Part shown: positions 1 to 6,413 of the stretch, piece after piece | Layout: each line of letters starts with the position of its first letter | How positions within the stretch are numbered: the stretch's first letter is position 1 | NCBI GenBank assembly: GCA_002293705.1 | Contig: DBDT01000064.1 | Location: forward strand, 1 to 7,211 | Length of the DNA stretch: 7,211 bases | Source: Candidatus Woesebacteria bacterium UBA925 | GTDB taxonomy: Bacteria > Patescibacteriota > Microgenomatia > UBA8517 | Reading direction: 5' to 3' | Program-made: the position numbers and the translations under genes | Notes under the pieces: model-generated | Told to the model about the DNA's origin: nothing | What the model saw: the letters and a program-made list of their open reading frames with translations, nothing else | Databases searched by the model: none

Positions 1-2005
1 CACCAAACTTCTCTATAAGTAGTTTACTTATATAAAGACCAAGGCCTGTTCCAATTGTTTTACCAACTTTTGATTCTACCCTGTAAAACTTCCTAAACAG
101 TTTCTCCTGCTCTTCATCTGAAATTCCCATACCAGTATCCATGACTTCTAACCTAACCCTATCATCATTCATGTTGTAGACCTTGACAGTTATTCCACCA
201 ACTTCTGTGTATTTAATTGCATTACTTATAAAGTTGACTACAACTTCGTGTAATTTATCCCCATCCACATACACAAGGTCATTGTTGGATTGGTTTAAAA
301 ATTCATATTTAAGCCCTTTGTGTTCAGCTTCTACCTTAAATTCAGTAAAGGCAGATTCTGCCACCTTAGAGAGGTTTGTATTTTCTGCTGCATAGACCAA
401 TCTGCCCTCTTCGATCCTTGATACGTTAAGCATGTTGTTAACAAGTCGTATCATTCTCTCGGCCGACACTGCAGTGTCTTCAAGATACGACCTTGCCTGA
501 TCGGTAAGCTTGCCCGCGTCCCCTGCCAAGACCATGGAAAGAAATCCTTTGATCGCAGTCAGAGGAGCTCGAAGCTCATGGGCTGCCATATTGATAAACT
601 CATTTTTCTTCTCATCTGTTTCCTTTAGATCTTTATTAACCACCTTTAACTTTGCAGTCGCAACCTCAACCCTATCTTTGAGCTCTTCGCTAAACTTTTG
701 AATCTTTTCATATCTGATTGCATTATTTATCGCAATTCCAAGTTGAGATCCAAGCGCTTGAAGCACTGAGACATCTTGCCTACTTAATAAAGCTCCAGAT
801 TTCTTGGCACCAACCGCAAGATATCCAACCAGATCTTTCTTTTCTTGTATTGCAACTATTGCTGACAAGTCCCTCTCTCTCATGAAGGATTTAAGCTTTG
901 ATTCTTCCAACTCATCAAAAATAACCAGATTTTTACCAACTACATCTTTATATTCTGAGATAGCATCAGACCTGAGAATAAATTCAACAAACTCAAGGTG
1001 AAGCACCTCTCTGATTAACCTTCTCATCTGAGCAGTTATTTCATCCAACTGAAGGTGCGTAGATAGGACATAAGAGCATCTACCCAAAAACTCTTCTGGG
1101 GAATAAAGCTCTTGGAAAAATATTTTGTCTGAAAATCTTTGCACTATGTTTGTAAGCCACTTGCTTGTGAAACCCACGAACAAACCCAATGCAACAATTA
1201 AGCTAAATGCTTGAATACTAATTTCAACCCCCAGGATTCTTAGACCAAAAACAAACACAAAAACTGCATAAAGAGCAATAATGGTTAGTGTAACTATTGA
1301 GTAGGCCACTCCCCTTGCAACAGCCAGTCTTATGTCCATTAGTCTGTGTCTTATTATTGAATAGGCAAAAAAGGCAACGATAGACAGAGTTGTAGCAGGG
1401 CCAAACAGAACCACCCCAGAGAACTGAAAGATATTAATTACTAAAAATATTAGAATTATTAAGCTTGCAGTTATACCTACACCTATGAGCACATATCTAA
1501 GTTGAAGCCTGAGAAGCCCTGAAGAACTTCTGTACTTACTAACCAGGGCGATAATTGAGAGAGAGCAAAAGCCAACTAGGTTTAGACCGTACACAAAAAT
1601 TGCAGGACCAGGAACTGGTGCTTTGTTGTTTTGCTCAAAAATTATTTCTTTAAACACATAAGGAGTTAGAGATAGCACAGAGCACAAAACAGCATATGAA
1701 AAGATTGTTAAAACCATAGGCTTAGATACACCAATCTTGTTTTTAGGAAATGAATAGCTTAGTAAAAATAAAACTGGATATAAGTAAGAAGTAATAAACA
1801 TAACTACCCTAACCCACTGAAGACTCTCTTGGGGTGTAACTGAAAACAGAGAGAAAAAGTTAGCAACTGACCAAAGAGAGATTATTACGGTTAACGCAAA
1901 CAGAAGTGAATGACTTGCACTTTTGGGGTTTTTATAGAGGGTAAAAACACCCAAAACCAAATTTGAAATCACTATTAGAACCGTCACAAAGACTGCAAAC
2001 CCCAT
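1..2005 (-). CDS. Multi-pass membrane sensor histidine kinase, 3' end cut off by window
   Basis: Membrane sensor kinase that should autophosphorylate on histidine and pass the phosphate to a response regulator, which is not in the window. I translated it by hand as one open frame of 668 residues running off the window start. Roughly nine hydrophobic segments lie within residues 2-280, with a basic RHRLMDIR stretch at 219-226 between segments 7 and 8, as in ComP-type and 7TM kinases. A GAF-like region follows (about 310-430), then a charged coiled coil (430-468). The HisKA H-box is HELRAPLTAI with phospho-acceptor H476. The ATPase part has the N-box (N591, N595), DTGMG (623-627), the F-box FRKFYR and GTGLGL (652-657). 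Only the last few tens of residues are missing. An in-frame ATG at 2020 adds five residues; I prefer 2005 because a TATCAT -10 lies 6 bases upstream. The gene is divergent from the ThiF-like gene. Its signal is unknown. Confidence 0.93.
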   Translation of the reverse strand, partial: MGFAVFVTVLIVISNLVLGVFTLYKNPKSASHSLLFALTVIISLWSVANFFSLFSVTPQESLQWVRVVMFITSYLYPVLFLLSYSFPKNKIGVSKPMVLTIFSYAVLCSVLSLTPYVFKEIIFEQNNKAPVPGPAIFVYGLNLVGFCSLSIIALVSKYRSSSGLLRLQLRYVLIGVGITASLIILIFLVINIFQFSGVVLFGPATTLSIVAFFAYSIIRHRLMDIRLAVARGVAYSIVTLTIIALYAVFVFVFGLRILGVEISIQAFSLIVALGLFVGFTSKWLTNIVQRFSDKIFFQELYSPEEFLGRCSYVLSTHLQLDEITAQMRRLIREVLHLEFVEFILRSDAISEYKDVVGKNLVIFDELEESKLKSFMRERDLSAIVAIQEKKDLVGYLAVGAKKSGALLSRQDVSVLQALGSQLGIAINNAIRYEKIQKFSEELKDRVEVATAKLKVVNKDLKETDEKKNEFINMAAHELRAPLTAIKGFLSMVLAGDAGKLTDQARSYLEDTAVSAERMIRLVNNMLNVSRIEEGRLVYAAENTNLSKVAESAFTEFKVEAEHKGLKYEFLNQSNNDLVYVDGDKLHEVVVNFISNAIKYTEVGGITVKVYNMNDDRVRLEVMDTGMGISDEEQEKLFRKFYRVESKVGKTIGTGLGLYISKLLIEKFG

Positions 2006-2011
2006 AAATAC

Positions 2012-2021
2012 ATGATACATT
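2012..2021. promoter_or_regulatory. Shared bidirectional -10 region between kinase and ThiF-like genes
   Basis: On the plus strand TGATACATT (2013-2021) is an extended -10 that ends 6 bases before the ATG at 2028. On the minus strand TATCAT (2017-2012) ends 6 bases before the kinase ATG at 2005. The two hexamers share bases 2016-2017 and lie back to back. No good -35 is visible on either side, and neither start has a Shine-Dalgarno sequence. Transcription starting about 7 bases past each -10 would begin at the start codons, giving leaderless mRNAs. This is predicted from sequence only. Confidence 0.5.
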
Positions 2022-2027
2022 ACGACT

Positions 2028-3155
2028 ATGAATAAGTACCGCAGTTTTACTGGCAAAGCAGAGCAGGTAGATATAAATAAAGTTGAAGATCATTTAAATA
2101 ATGGGGCAACCTTGATTGACATTAGTACACATTCGCTCTTCGGGCTAAATGAAAGACTCAAGCCAGATTCAGAACTAATGAGTCAATTCCAGATACTTTG
2201 GAATAGTGTAAATAACGAAGACTCATCTCCTTTTTGCTATTTTTATTTCCCTGAAAGTAACACTGTTGTTAAGTGCCTAGAAGAGAAGTGGCACAAAACC
2301 GCATTACTTGTAAGTAACTCCCTACTTCTACGAGACCCAGAAGGCACTCTCAGCTGGGAGCAGATTAGAAAAAAACATGAAGATCTTGTTGTTGCCATTG
2401 CAGGGTGTAGCGTTGGGAAAGTAATTGCCAAACAAATAGTTGCAACCCTAAGACCAAATGCAATTAAAATTGCAGATCCAAAAACCGCACACGTTGCCAA
2501 CGCTCCAAGAGCAGGATGGGGGCATGAAGATATTGGCAAAAATAAAGCAATTCAAACTGCGATTCAAATCCAAAAAGACCTAGACCCTTTTATCAAAATT
2601 TCAGTCTATGAAGATGGAATCACCTCTGAGAATATTGATGATTTTATTTCTGGGAACAACACCATAAATGAACCCAAGCCTAATATATTAATCGAAGAAA
2701 CTGATGACCTTGATGCAAAAATAGAGATTAGGAAAAAGTGTAGAGAAAATGGAGTTTGCGTAATTATGGTAAGCGACCTCGGCTCATCGGTGCAAATTGA
2801 CATACGTAGATTTGATCTAAACCGCAAACTATCTCTTGCTGTAGGTATAAGCGATGAGCTTCTATTTCAAAAACAAAAGCTGGCACACGAAAACCCTGGG
2901 AACTTAGACATTTTTTATGATTTTGCATTTGCCATGCTTGGCAGATGGGGACTGCGTGATGAGTTTGACGAGATAATAAATAAAAAGGCCAAGGTTCAAT
3001 TCGGAGGAGTTCCCCAGCTACCTTCAACAATTGCCACCTCAGCAGGTTGGGTAACAGATGTGATTGGCAGAATCACCCTTGGAGAAAAGTATTACGAAAG
3101 AATGTTTTTTGACATGAAAAAACCTGAACTAATCAGTGAAGGAGATAAGTTGTGA
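2028..3155 (+). CDS. ThiF/MoeB/E1-like adenylating enzyme, Rv1355c (MoeY) N-terminal-half type
   Basis: Cytosolic 375-aa protein. A family-specific N-terminal region (about 1-115) precedes a ThiF/E1 nucleotide-binding fold. Visible motifs are the glycine loop GCSVGK (126-131) after a hydrophobic strand, acidic D150 at the end of strand 2, R161 at the arginine-finger position, K171 and K173 (DIGKNKA), and ETDDLD (224-229) at the usual 'TD' strand, followed by VSDLGSS (248-254). ThiF-family enzymes use ATP to adenylate a carboxylate, often a protein C-terminus. The paired CxxC zinc motifs of MoeB/ThiF are absent, so the substrate may differ. The C-terminal part, with GGVPQLPSTIATSAGWVTDV from 327 onward, fits Rv1355c-like proteins, in which this domain is fused to a nitroreductase domain. 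Here that partner is a separate convergent gene, and the 3' ends overlap by 27 bases. The start has no SD but lies 6 bases after an extended -10. Confidence 0.85.
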   Translation: MNKYRSFTGKAEQVDINKVEDHLNNGATLIDISTHSLFGLNERLKPDSELMSQFQILWNSVNNEDSSPFCYFYFPESNTVVKCLEEKWHKTALLVSNSLLLRDPEGTLSWEQIRKKHEDLVVAIAGCSVGKVIAKQIVATLRPNAIKIADPKTAHVANAPRAGWGHEDIGKNKAIQTAIQIQKDLDPFIKISVYEDGITSENIDDFISGNNTINEPKPNILIEETDDLDAKIEIRKKCRENGVCVIMVSDLGSSVQIDIRRFDLNRKLSLAVGISDELLFQKQKLAHENPGNLDIFYDFAFAMLGRWGLRDEFDEIINKKAKVQFGGVPQLPSTIATSAGWVTDVIGRITLGEKYYERMFFDMKKPELISEGDKL

Positions 3156-4178
3156 GACAGGAAGTCTTGGTGAGTGAGGTCTTTCCTCGGTTGCATACCC
3201 AATTGTAGTAATCATTAGAGGGCGCGAGGTAGTTCCAAGTCGTACTGACATCATTTTTGAAAGAAGTGGCACTTCAACAATGGCTGCTGAAACTGCCACA
3301 GAAATCCCCATACTTTCCGCAATAAGAGCTATTTTTTGCCACAAACAACCGGTTTTTATCCAGTCTTCTTTGGTATCCTTACCAGTTATCACCAGTAAAA
3401 GTGGAGATGTTTGAATTCTTTGCCTGTCAGAAACAGCAACACCACTTGCCAAGTCATAATCCAATTTTCCTGACAAAAGTTGCTTGTGGATCTTTTCTGC
3501 TTCAACATCTTTCAAGCCAAAGGTTGATCCAGGCATACCTAAGTATGAATCTGTGGAGTTTGGGAGAAGCCATTCACCCAACTCTTTTCTAAACTTGTCA
3601 TTACCAAGAACAAACCTATCTGCCTGCTCTTGAATCTCAGAAATTGCATTTTTTGTCACCATGTCTTTTATGGTTCTGATCTCCAAACCATACTCATCTT
3701 TCATGATCAAATCTAAAAACTCATCTGGCACCTTTTTGTCAGTACATTTAGAGCGATTTACCCTCCTTGTGAATATGGAATCGAAAATAGTCTGAAGTTG
3801 TTTGTTTTTCTTAATCGCCAAGTTGTCGTGGATTTTAATTTCAGCAATTGTTTCAGAAGAAATATCAGAATTGATGGTCAAGGAATATTTAACTCCATGA
3901 TAATCAAGTGCAACCCTCATATTCTCCAAAGCACAACCACAACTTATTATTGCTTGTCGTTTGTTTACATCAGACGCAGACAAGACTCTTTCATCATTTA
4001 ACTTAAGTGTGATTGATTGTGATTTTTCAGAAACCACAAAGCGCCAAGGCTGAGTATTGTGAGAGCTTGCTGCAAGCGAGGAGACTGAGATTAAGTCTTG
4101 GGAGAATTCTAAAAATGATTTACCCTCAAACTTGGGCTTACCCCACATTTCATAATTACTTGGCATAATCTTTTTCAT
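3129..4178 (-). CDS. Acg-like nitroreductase-fold protein, Rv1355c (MoeY) C-terminal-half type
   Basis: A 349-aa cytosolic protein of the FMN-binding nitroreductase superfamily, most like the Acg (Rv2032) group. Its motifs in order are SSHNTQPWRF (38-47), the N-terminal FMN-site signature; DVNKRQAIISCGCALENM (70-87); FTRRVNR (136-142), matching the RRTNR motif of Acg proteins; EDWIKTG..W (271-280) leading into the dimer helix; and a C-terminal RLG...P....IGYA with SPRLP (336-340). At about 350 aa it is longer than single-domain nitroreductases (about 200 aa) and fits Acg-type tandem folds. Whether it is an active oxidoreductase or mainly holds flavin cannot be read from the sequence. The first ATG lies 23 bases inside the upstream acyltransferase gene, with no SD, so translational coupling is likely. 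ATGs at 4166 and 4148 are alternative starts, because homology begins only near residue 20. No terminator separates it from the convergent ThiF-like gene. Confidence 0.85.
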   Translation of the reverse strand: MKKIMPSNYEMWGKPKFEGKSFLEFSQDLISVSSLAASSHNTQPWRFVVSEKSQSITLKLNDERVLSASDVNKRQAIISCGCALENMRVALDYHGVKYSLTINSDISSETIAEIKIHDNLAIKKNKQLQTIFDSIFTRRVNRSKCTDKKVPDEFLDLIMKDEYGLEIRTIKDMVTKNAISEIQEQADRFVLGNDKFRKELGEWLLPNSTDSYLGMPGSTFGLKDVEAEKIHKQLLSGKLDYDLASGVAVSDRQRIQTSPLLLVITGKDTKEDWIKTGCLWQKIALIAESMGISVAVSAAIVEVPLLSKMMSVRLGTTSRPLMITTIGYATEERPHSPRLPVSQLISFTD

Positions 4179-5088
4179 ATTGATTGATTATTGCACGAGC
4201 AGCGCTTTCCCATTCATCTAGTGTGGCAATAGATAAGAAACTAGCATCAGGAACATTGTTTCTGTCTCTCATGGCATCCTCTACCTCTTTATTACCTGTC
4301 ACATACCGGCTCCATATGACCCCAATTTCTTTTTCTTCTAAAGTGATTGGCAGATCTGGGATGTCGAATTTTTTAAGTGTTTTTATAATCCCCCTCCCAG
4401 AGAGAAAGTAGCCAGGATACAGTGACATTTTTGACCACACACCTTCATCATCTCTATTGATGGAAACTTCTCCACCCAATTTTAAAAATTCCGCAATGTC
4501 ACAAAACGGGAAACGCAAGCCATTATATCTCAATCTGCGATCAAGACTACGATGCTGTTGCGAGATCAGATAATCAATCCCCATGGCCCTAGCTTCTCTG
4601 CACATTTCAACTTGCAAGTGTGCGAAGGTAATGGGCAGCATTGATGTGTCCCCAGTGGCTTGCTTCGCCAGTCTAGACATGGATGCAACTTGCCTTGGCT
4701 CAATCCCATTCTCTCTAAGTAAATCAATTATTGGAGTACGCGAGCCATCAGGTCTTTTAAGCTCAAACATCTCAGAATCCTCTGTACCTATTCTGCTTTC
4801 ATGAACAAAGGGGACCATTCGCAAAGTAACAATTTCCCAATCAGCACGATCAACTATTGCAGCAGCAAGACCAACGATTGATGACTCATCATAATTATCT
4901 GTAAGAGGCACTTCTCCGTATCTAAGATATGACCTTCTTGCCTCATTAACAAGTTGAGTATAAATAGTGTCATCTGGGTAGTTTGGCAATATAACTGTGA
5001 CAAAATCAGTCCTTGGTATTTTTTCCAGCTCGGGATCAATTAACCCAAACTCCCCACTCAATGATAATTCAGCACTAATTTGACCCAT
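4156..5088 (-). CDS. LuxI/FeeM-like N-acyltransferase-fold (GNAT superfamily) protein
   Basis: Predicted 310-aa soluble protein. A central strand (EIVTLRMVPFV, 85-95) and the segment VASMSRLAKQATG (134-146), followed by a helix and the strand MGIDYLIS (169-176) and then RRLRYNGLRF (184-193), match the order in LuxI/FeeM-type acyl-amino-acid or acyl-homoserine-lactone synthases: a conserved SRLA-type strand, helix, 'a..lgi..l', then '..G..f'. R139 corresponds to the conserved arginine of that motif. Such enzymes join an acyl group from acyl-ACP to an amine; the substrate here is unknown and the assignment is by pattern only. The frame opens further upstream (GTG/ATG-type starts up to 5211, ATGs at 5109 and 5100), but those starts lie in or just past the pilin terminator. 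I chose ATG 5088 because TGATATGAT (5104-5096) sits 7 bases before it. The gene overlaps the nitroreductase gene by 23 bases and forms an operon with it. Confidence 0.68.
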   Translation of the reverse strand: MGQISAELSLSGEFGLIDPELEKIPRTDFVTVILPNYPDDTIYTQLVNEARRSYLRYGEVPLTDNYDESSIVGLAAAIVDRADWEIVTLRMVPFVHESRIGTEDSEMFELKRPDGSRTPIIDLLRENGIEPRQVASMSRLAKQATGDTSMLPITFAHLQVEMCREARAMGIDYLISQQHRSLDRRLRYNGLRFPFCDIAEFLKLGGEVSINRDDEGVWSKMSLYPGYFLSGRGIIKTLKKFDIPDLPITLEEKEIGVIWSRYVTGNKEVEDAMRDRNNVPDASFLSIATLDEWESAARAIINQYEKDYAK

Positions 5089-5095
5089 AGGATGA

Positions 5096-5104
5096 ATCAT
5101 ATCA
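5096..5104 (-). promoter_or_regulatory. Extended -10 (TGATATGAT) of the acyltransferase-nitroreductase operon
   Basis: On the minus strand TG-A-TATGAT matches TATAAT at 5 of 6 positions and carries the TGn extension. It ends 7 bases before the ATG at 5088, which would give a leaderless transcript. The T-rich stretch TTTTTG at 5124-5119 sits where a -35 would fall and is also the U-tract of the pilin terminator. No SD precedes any candidate start of the gene. Confidence 0.5.
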
Positions 5105-5116
5105 GACATTTTTTGC

Positions 5117-5152
5117 ACCAAAAAGGCCAGAAACAAAAAAGATTTCTGGCCT
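5117..5152 (-). terminator. Rho-independent terminator of the pilin gene
   Basis: Read on the minus strand, a 10-bp perfect stem (AGGCCAGAAA paired with TTTCTGGCCT; arms 5152-5143 and 5133-5124) with a 9-base loop is followed directly by TTTT and more T-rich sequence. It begins 9 bases after the pilin stop codon. On the plus strand no T-run follows directly, so it acts mainly on the minus strand. It should insulate the acyltransferase operon from pilin transcription. Confidence 0.88.
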
Positions 5153-5161
5153 AAGTGGTTT

Positions 5162-5650
5162 TTATTTGGAGACAGTAATTGTTGGCTCCAACTCTCCGGT
5201 TGCGCTTGCAACTAGTCTTCCGTTTGTATCACGATATATGAAATATCGTGTATTTGCGGCAGTACCATTGCTTGGATCAACTGGAATTGCATTCATGTAA
5301 GTTGGGACTATCAATTCTTGCTGACCAGTGGCTGCCTCGATTTCTCCAGCGGCTGCTAGATCAAAACAACCTCCACCACTACCTATACAAGTAGATGCTG
5401 ATGGGAAGCTATTCACAGCAGGATCAACGTTGGTATCTGGAAGATTTCCGTTGTGATCTGCGGCAAATTGATAGACTGCGTTTACAATTGCATTCAAGTG
5501 AGCTTTTCTATTGGCGTCTCGGGCTTGCGCAAATTGTCGACCAGGATTGACCGCGACAACTACTATACCGATAAGAATACCGATAATTCCGATAACAACC
5601 AAAAGTTCAATAAGCGTGAAACCAGACCTATTTAGAAGTTTTTTGTTCAT
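5162..5650 (-). CDS. Type IV pilin-like / pseudopilin (prepilin N-terminal methylation) protein
   Basis: A 162-aa class III signal-peptide protein. The leader MNKKLLNRSG ends in G10. Prepilin peptidase would cut there, leaving F11 with E15 at the conserved +5 position (FTLIELLVVIGIIG). A single hydrophobic helix spans about 11-35 and continues as the amphipathic N-terminal pilin helix (NPGRQFAQARDANRK, 35-49). The rest is a small globular domain with a C88/C95 pair that could form a disulfide. It acts in the inner membrane and, once assembled, in a type IV pilus or pseudopilus, where it could serve attachment or DNA uptake. No assembly genes are in the window. Oddity: a perfect AAGGAGGTGA lies 23 bases before the ATG, too far for normal use. 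An in-frame GTG at 5674 would overlap that SD and give an 18-residue leader. It is a single-gene transcript ended by the terminator downstream. Confidence 0.92.
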   Translation of the reverse strand: MNKKLLNRSGFTLIELLVVIGIIGILIGIVVVAVNPGRQFAQARDANRKAHLNAIVNAVYQFAADHNGNLPDTNVDPAVNSFPSASTCIGSGGGCFDLAAAGEIEAATGQQELIVPTYMNAIPVDPSNGTAANTRYFIYRDTNGRLVASATGELEPTITVSK

Positions 5651-5670
5651 ATTATGCAGGATTATCTGGT

Positions 5671-5680
5671 TCACCTCCTT
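5671..5680 (-). promoter_or_regulatory. Strong Shine-Dalgarno (AAGGAGGTGA), unusually far from the pilin ATG
   Basis: On the minus strand AAGGAGGTGA is fully complementary to the usual 16S rRNA 3' end. From its GGAGG to the pilin ATG at 5650 there are 23 bases, against a usual 5-9. The in-frame GTG at 5674 lies within it and cannot use it. At normal spacing the in-frame codon is ATA, a very rare start, so the real start is uncertain by up to 8 residues. Confidence 0.6.
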
Positions 5681-5700
5681 TTCTTGTTCAAACTGTAATC

Positions 5701-5730
5701 AGTGTCTCAGGTGAACAGTGATCAAGTCAA
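5701..5730 (-). promoter_or_regulatory. Weak candidate promoter for the pilin gene
   Basis: On the minus strand TTGACT (5730-5725) matches the -35 consensus at 5 of 6 positions, but the -10 at 18-base spacing is only GACACT (3 of 6). An alternative -10, TACAGT (5697-5692), lacks a good -35. Either would place a short 5' leader containing the SD. Confidence 0.25.
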
Positions 5731-5982
5731 GCGCTTTTTGCACACAAGCTCAAAAAGTAATAATCATCCCACATTCACGAATGACCACTGCATGCAGAAT
5801 TACTCGAAAGATTTCTCTCATAAAAGTGGCAGGAAATCTAATTTATGTTTGCAGTCTGTCGATTTTAGTCATCAACTTCATGTTAACCTGCACAGTCTTC
5901 GCAAATATTTCACTTTTGTTTAGAATAGCAATTGGGATTCAATGCGATTTTTCAACCAAAAGGGAAAGTCTTTTTCGCCAAA
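5731..5982. other. Intergenic region without a supported gene
   Basis: This stretch separates the divergent pilin and 98-aa genes. Open frames here of 73 and 91 codons have no ribosome site, an implausible residue mix (mixed Cys, Ser and His) and overlap each other. I see no tRNA, repeat array or strong hairpin. It probably holds regulatory DNA for the two flanking genes. Confidence 0.5.
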
Positions 5983-5991
5983 TGATACAAT
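5983..5991 (+). promoter_or_regulatory. Extended -10 (TGATACAAT) of the 98-aa gene
   Basis: TG-A-TACAAT matches the -10 consensus at 5 of 6 positions with the TGn extension; no convincing -35 is seen. Transcription from about 5998 would give a leader of about 46 bases that includes the AAAGGAG at 6031-6037. The same nine bases recur at 6399-6407. Confidence 0.5.
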
Positions 5992-6030
5992 AGGAACGGC
6001 AAGCAAATACCATCCATAGTCACTTAGAAC

Positions 6031-6037
6031 AAAGGAG
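6031..6037 (+). promoter_or_regulatory. Shine-Dalgarno that fixes the GTG start at 6044
   Basis: AAAGGAG is followed by a 6-base spacer (TTCATC) and then GTG. This is near-ideal spacing and the main reason to accept the small downstream gene and its non-ATG start. Confidence 0.75.
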
Positions 6038-6043
6038 TTCATC

Positions 6044-6340
6044 GTGTTTGACCCAAAGGATAAAGATGACCGGACTGAAGAAAGTGGATCGTCAACGGAC
6101 TGGCAATGGGGTGGTCCACCATCTCACTTAAGTGAAGGTCAATACATGGAGCGTTATGGTTCAACTGGTGGTGGAATACAGCAAGAGTATACAAGTGTCG
6201 CAACTCGTGATGGTGGGTCAATGATTATCCAGAAAACTTCAGAGCAGAGATCTGGAGACTATATAGAAGTAGGCCACGCCACGAAACATGAAGATACTTG
6301 GTTTGACCGCTATCCAAGCAAGGATGGGGAAAAAGAGTGA
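6044..6340 (+). CDS. Small hydrophilic protein of unknown function (98 aa)
   Basis: I do not recognise the family. The GTG start follows an ideal SD and an upstream extended -10, so the gene is probably real. The protein is highly charged with no cysteine, signal peptide or membrane segment. Residues 1-45 are rich in D, E, S and G, with a tryptophan pair (DWQWGGPP, 19-26), and look disordered. Residues 46-85 (EYTSVATRDGGSMIIQK and then GDYIEVGHATKH) alternate in a beta-strand manner and could form a small antiparallel sheet. The C-terminus is again charged (SKDGEKE). It is followed by a hairpin and the 125-aa gene 73 bases on, which appears to have its own promoter, so the two need not form an operon. 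A cytosolic location is inferred from the lack of export signals. Confidence 0.72.
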   Translation: MFDPKDKDDRTEESGSSTDWQWGGPPSHLSEGQYMERYGSTGGGIQQEYTSVATRDGGSMIIQKTSEQRSGDYIEVGHATKHEDTWFDRYPSKDGEKE

Positions 6341-6363
6341 AGGTTGGCTGCTATATAGTTTCT

Positions 6364-6404
6364 GTATCAGGGGGCAAGGTTCATTATCCATTGCCTCCTG
6401 ATAC
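6364..6404 (+). repeat. 14-bp inverted repeat (hairpin/operator) overlapping a -10
   Basis: Arms GTATCAGGGGGCAA (6364-6377) and TTGCCTCCTGATAC (6391-6404) pair over 14 positions, 13 Watson-Crick plus one G-U, around a 13-base loop. It begins 23 bases after the 98-aa stop and ends 9 bases before the 125-aa ATG. No T-run follows on either strand, so it is not a typical terminator. The right arm contains the TGATAC of the next gene's extended -10, which suggests an operator or an RNA structure that ends the upstream message. Confidence 0.65.
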
Positions 6405-6407
6405 AAT
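6399..6407 (+). promoter_or_regulatory. Extended -10 (TGATACAAT) of the 125-aa gene
   Basis: This is identical to the nine bases at 5983-5991. It ends 6 bases before ATG 6414, so initiation about 7 bases on would start the mRNA at the ATG itself. The only purine-rich sequence near the start, AAAGG, is one base from the ATG, too close to act as an SD. A poor -35 (TTCATT, 6380-6385) lies 16 bases upstream. Confidence 0.5.
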
Positions 6408-6413
6408 AAAGGC

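Noticed and set aside
183..1001. Plus-strand frames of 63-70 codons opposite the histidine kinase
   Set aside because: They are shadows of the kinase, whose own frame is continuous and carries all catalytic motifs.
5702..5993. Two overlapping plus-strand frames of 73 and 91 codons between the pilin and the 98-aa gene
   Set aside because: Neither has a ribosome site or recognisable motif; they overlap each other and one crosses the promoter of the 98-aa gene. They look like chance open frames in noncoding DNA.
5981..6408. TGATACAATA at two sites as a direct-repeat mobile or attachment site
   Set aside because: The match is short and both copies sit at promoter distance from gene starts, so a shared -10 explains them better.
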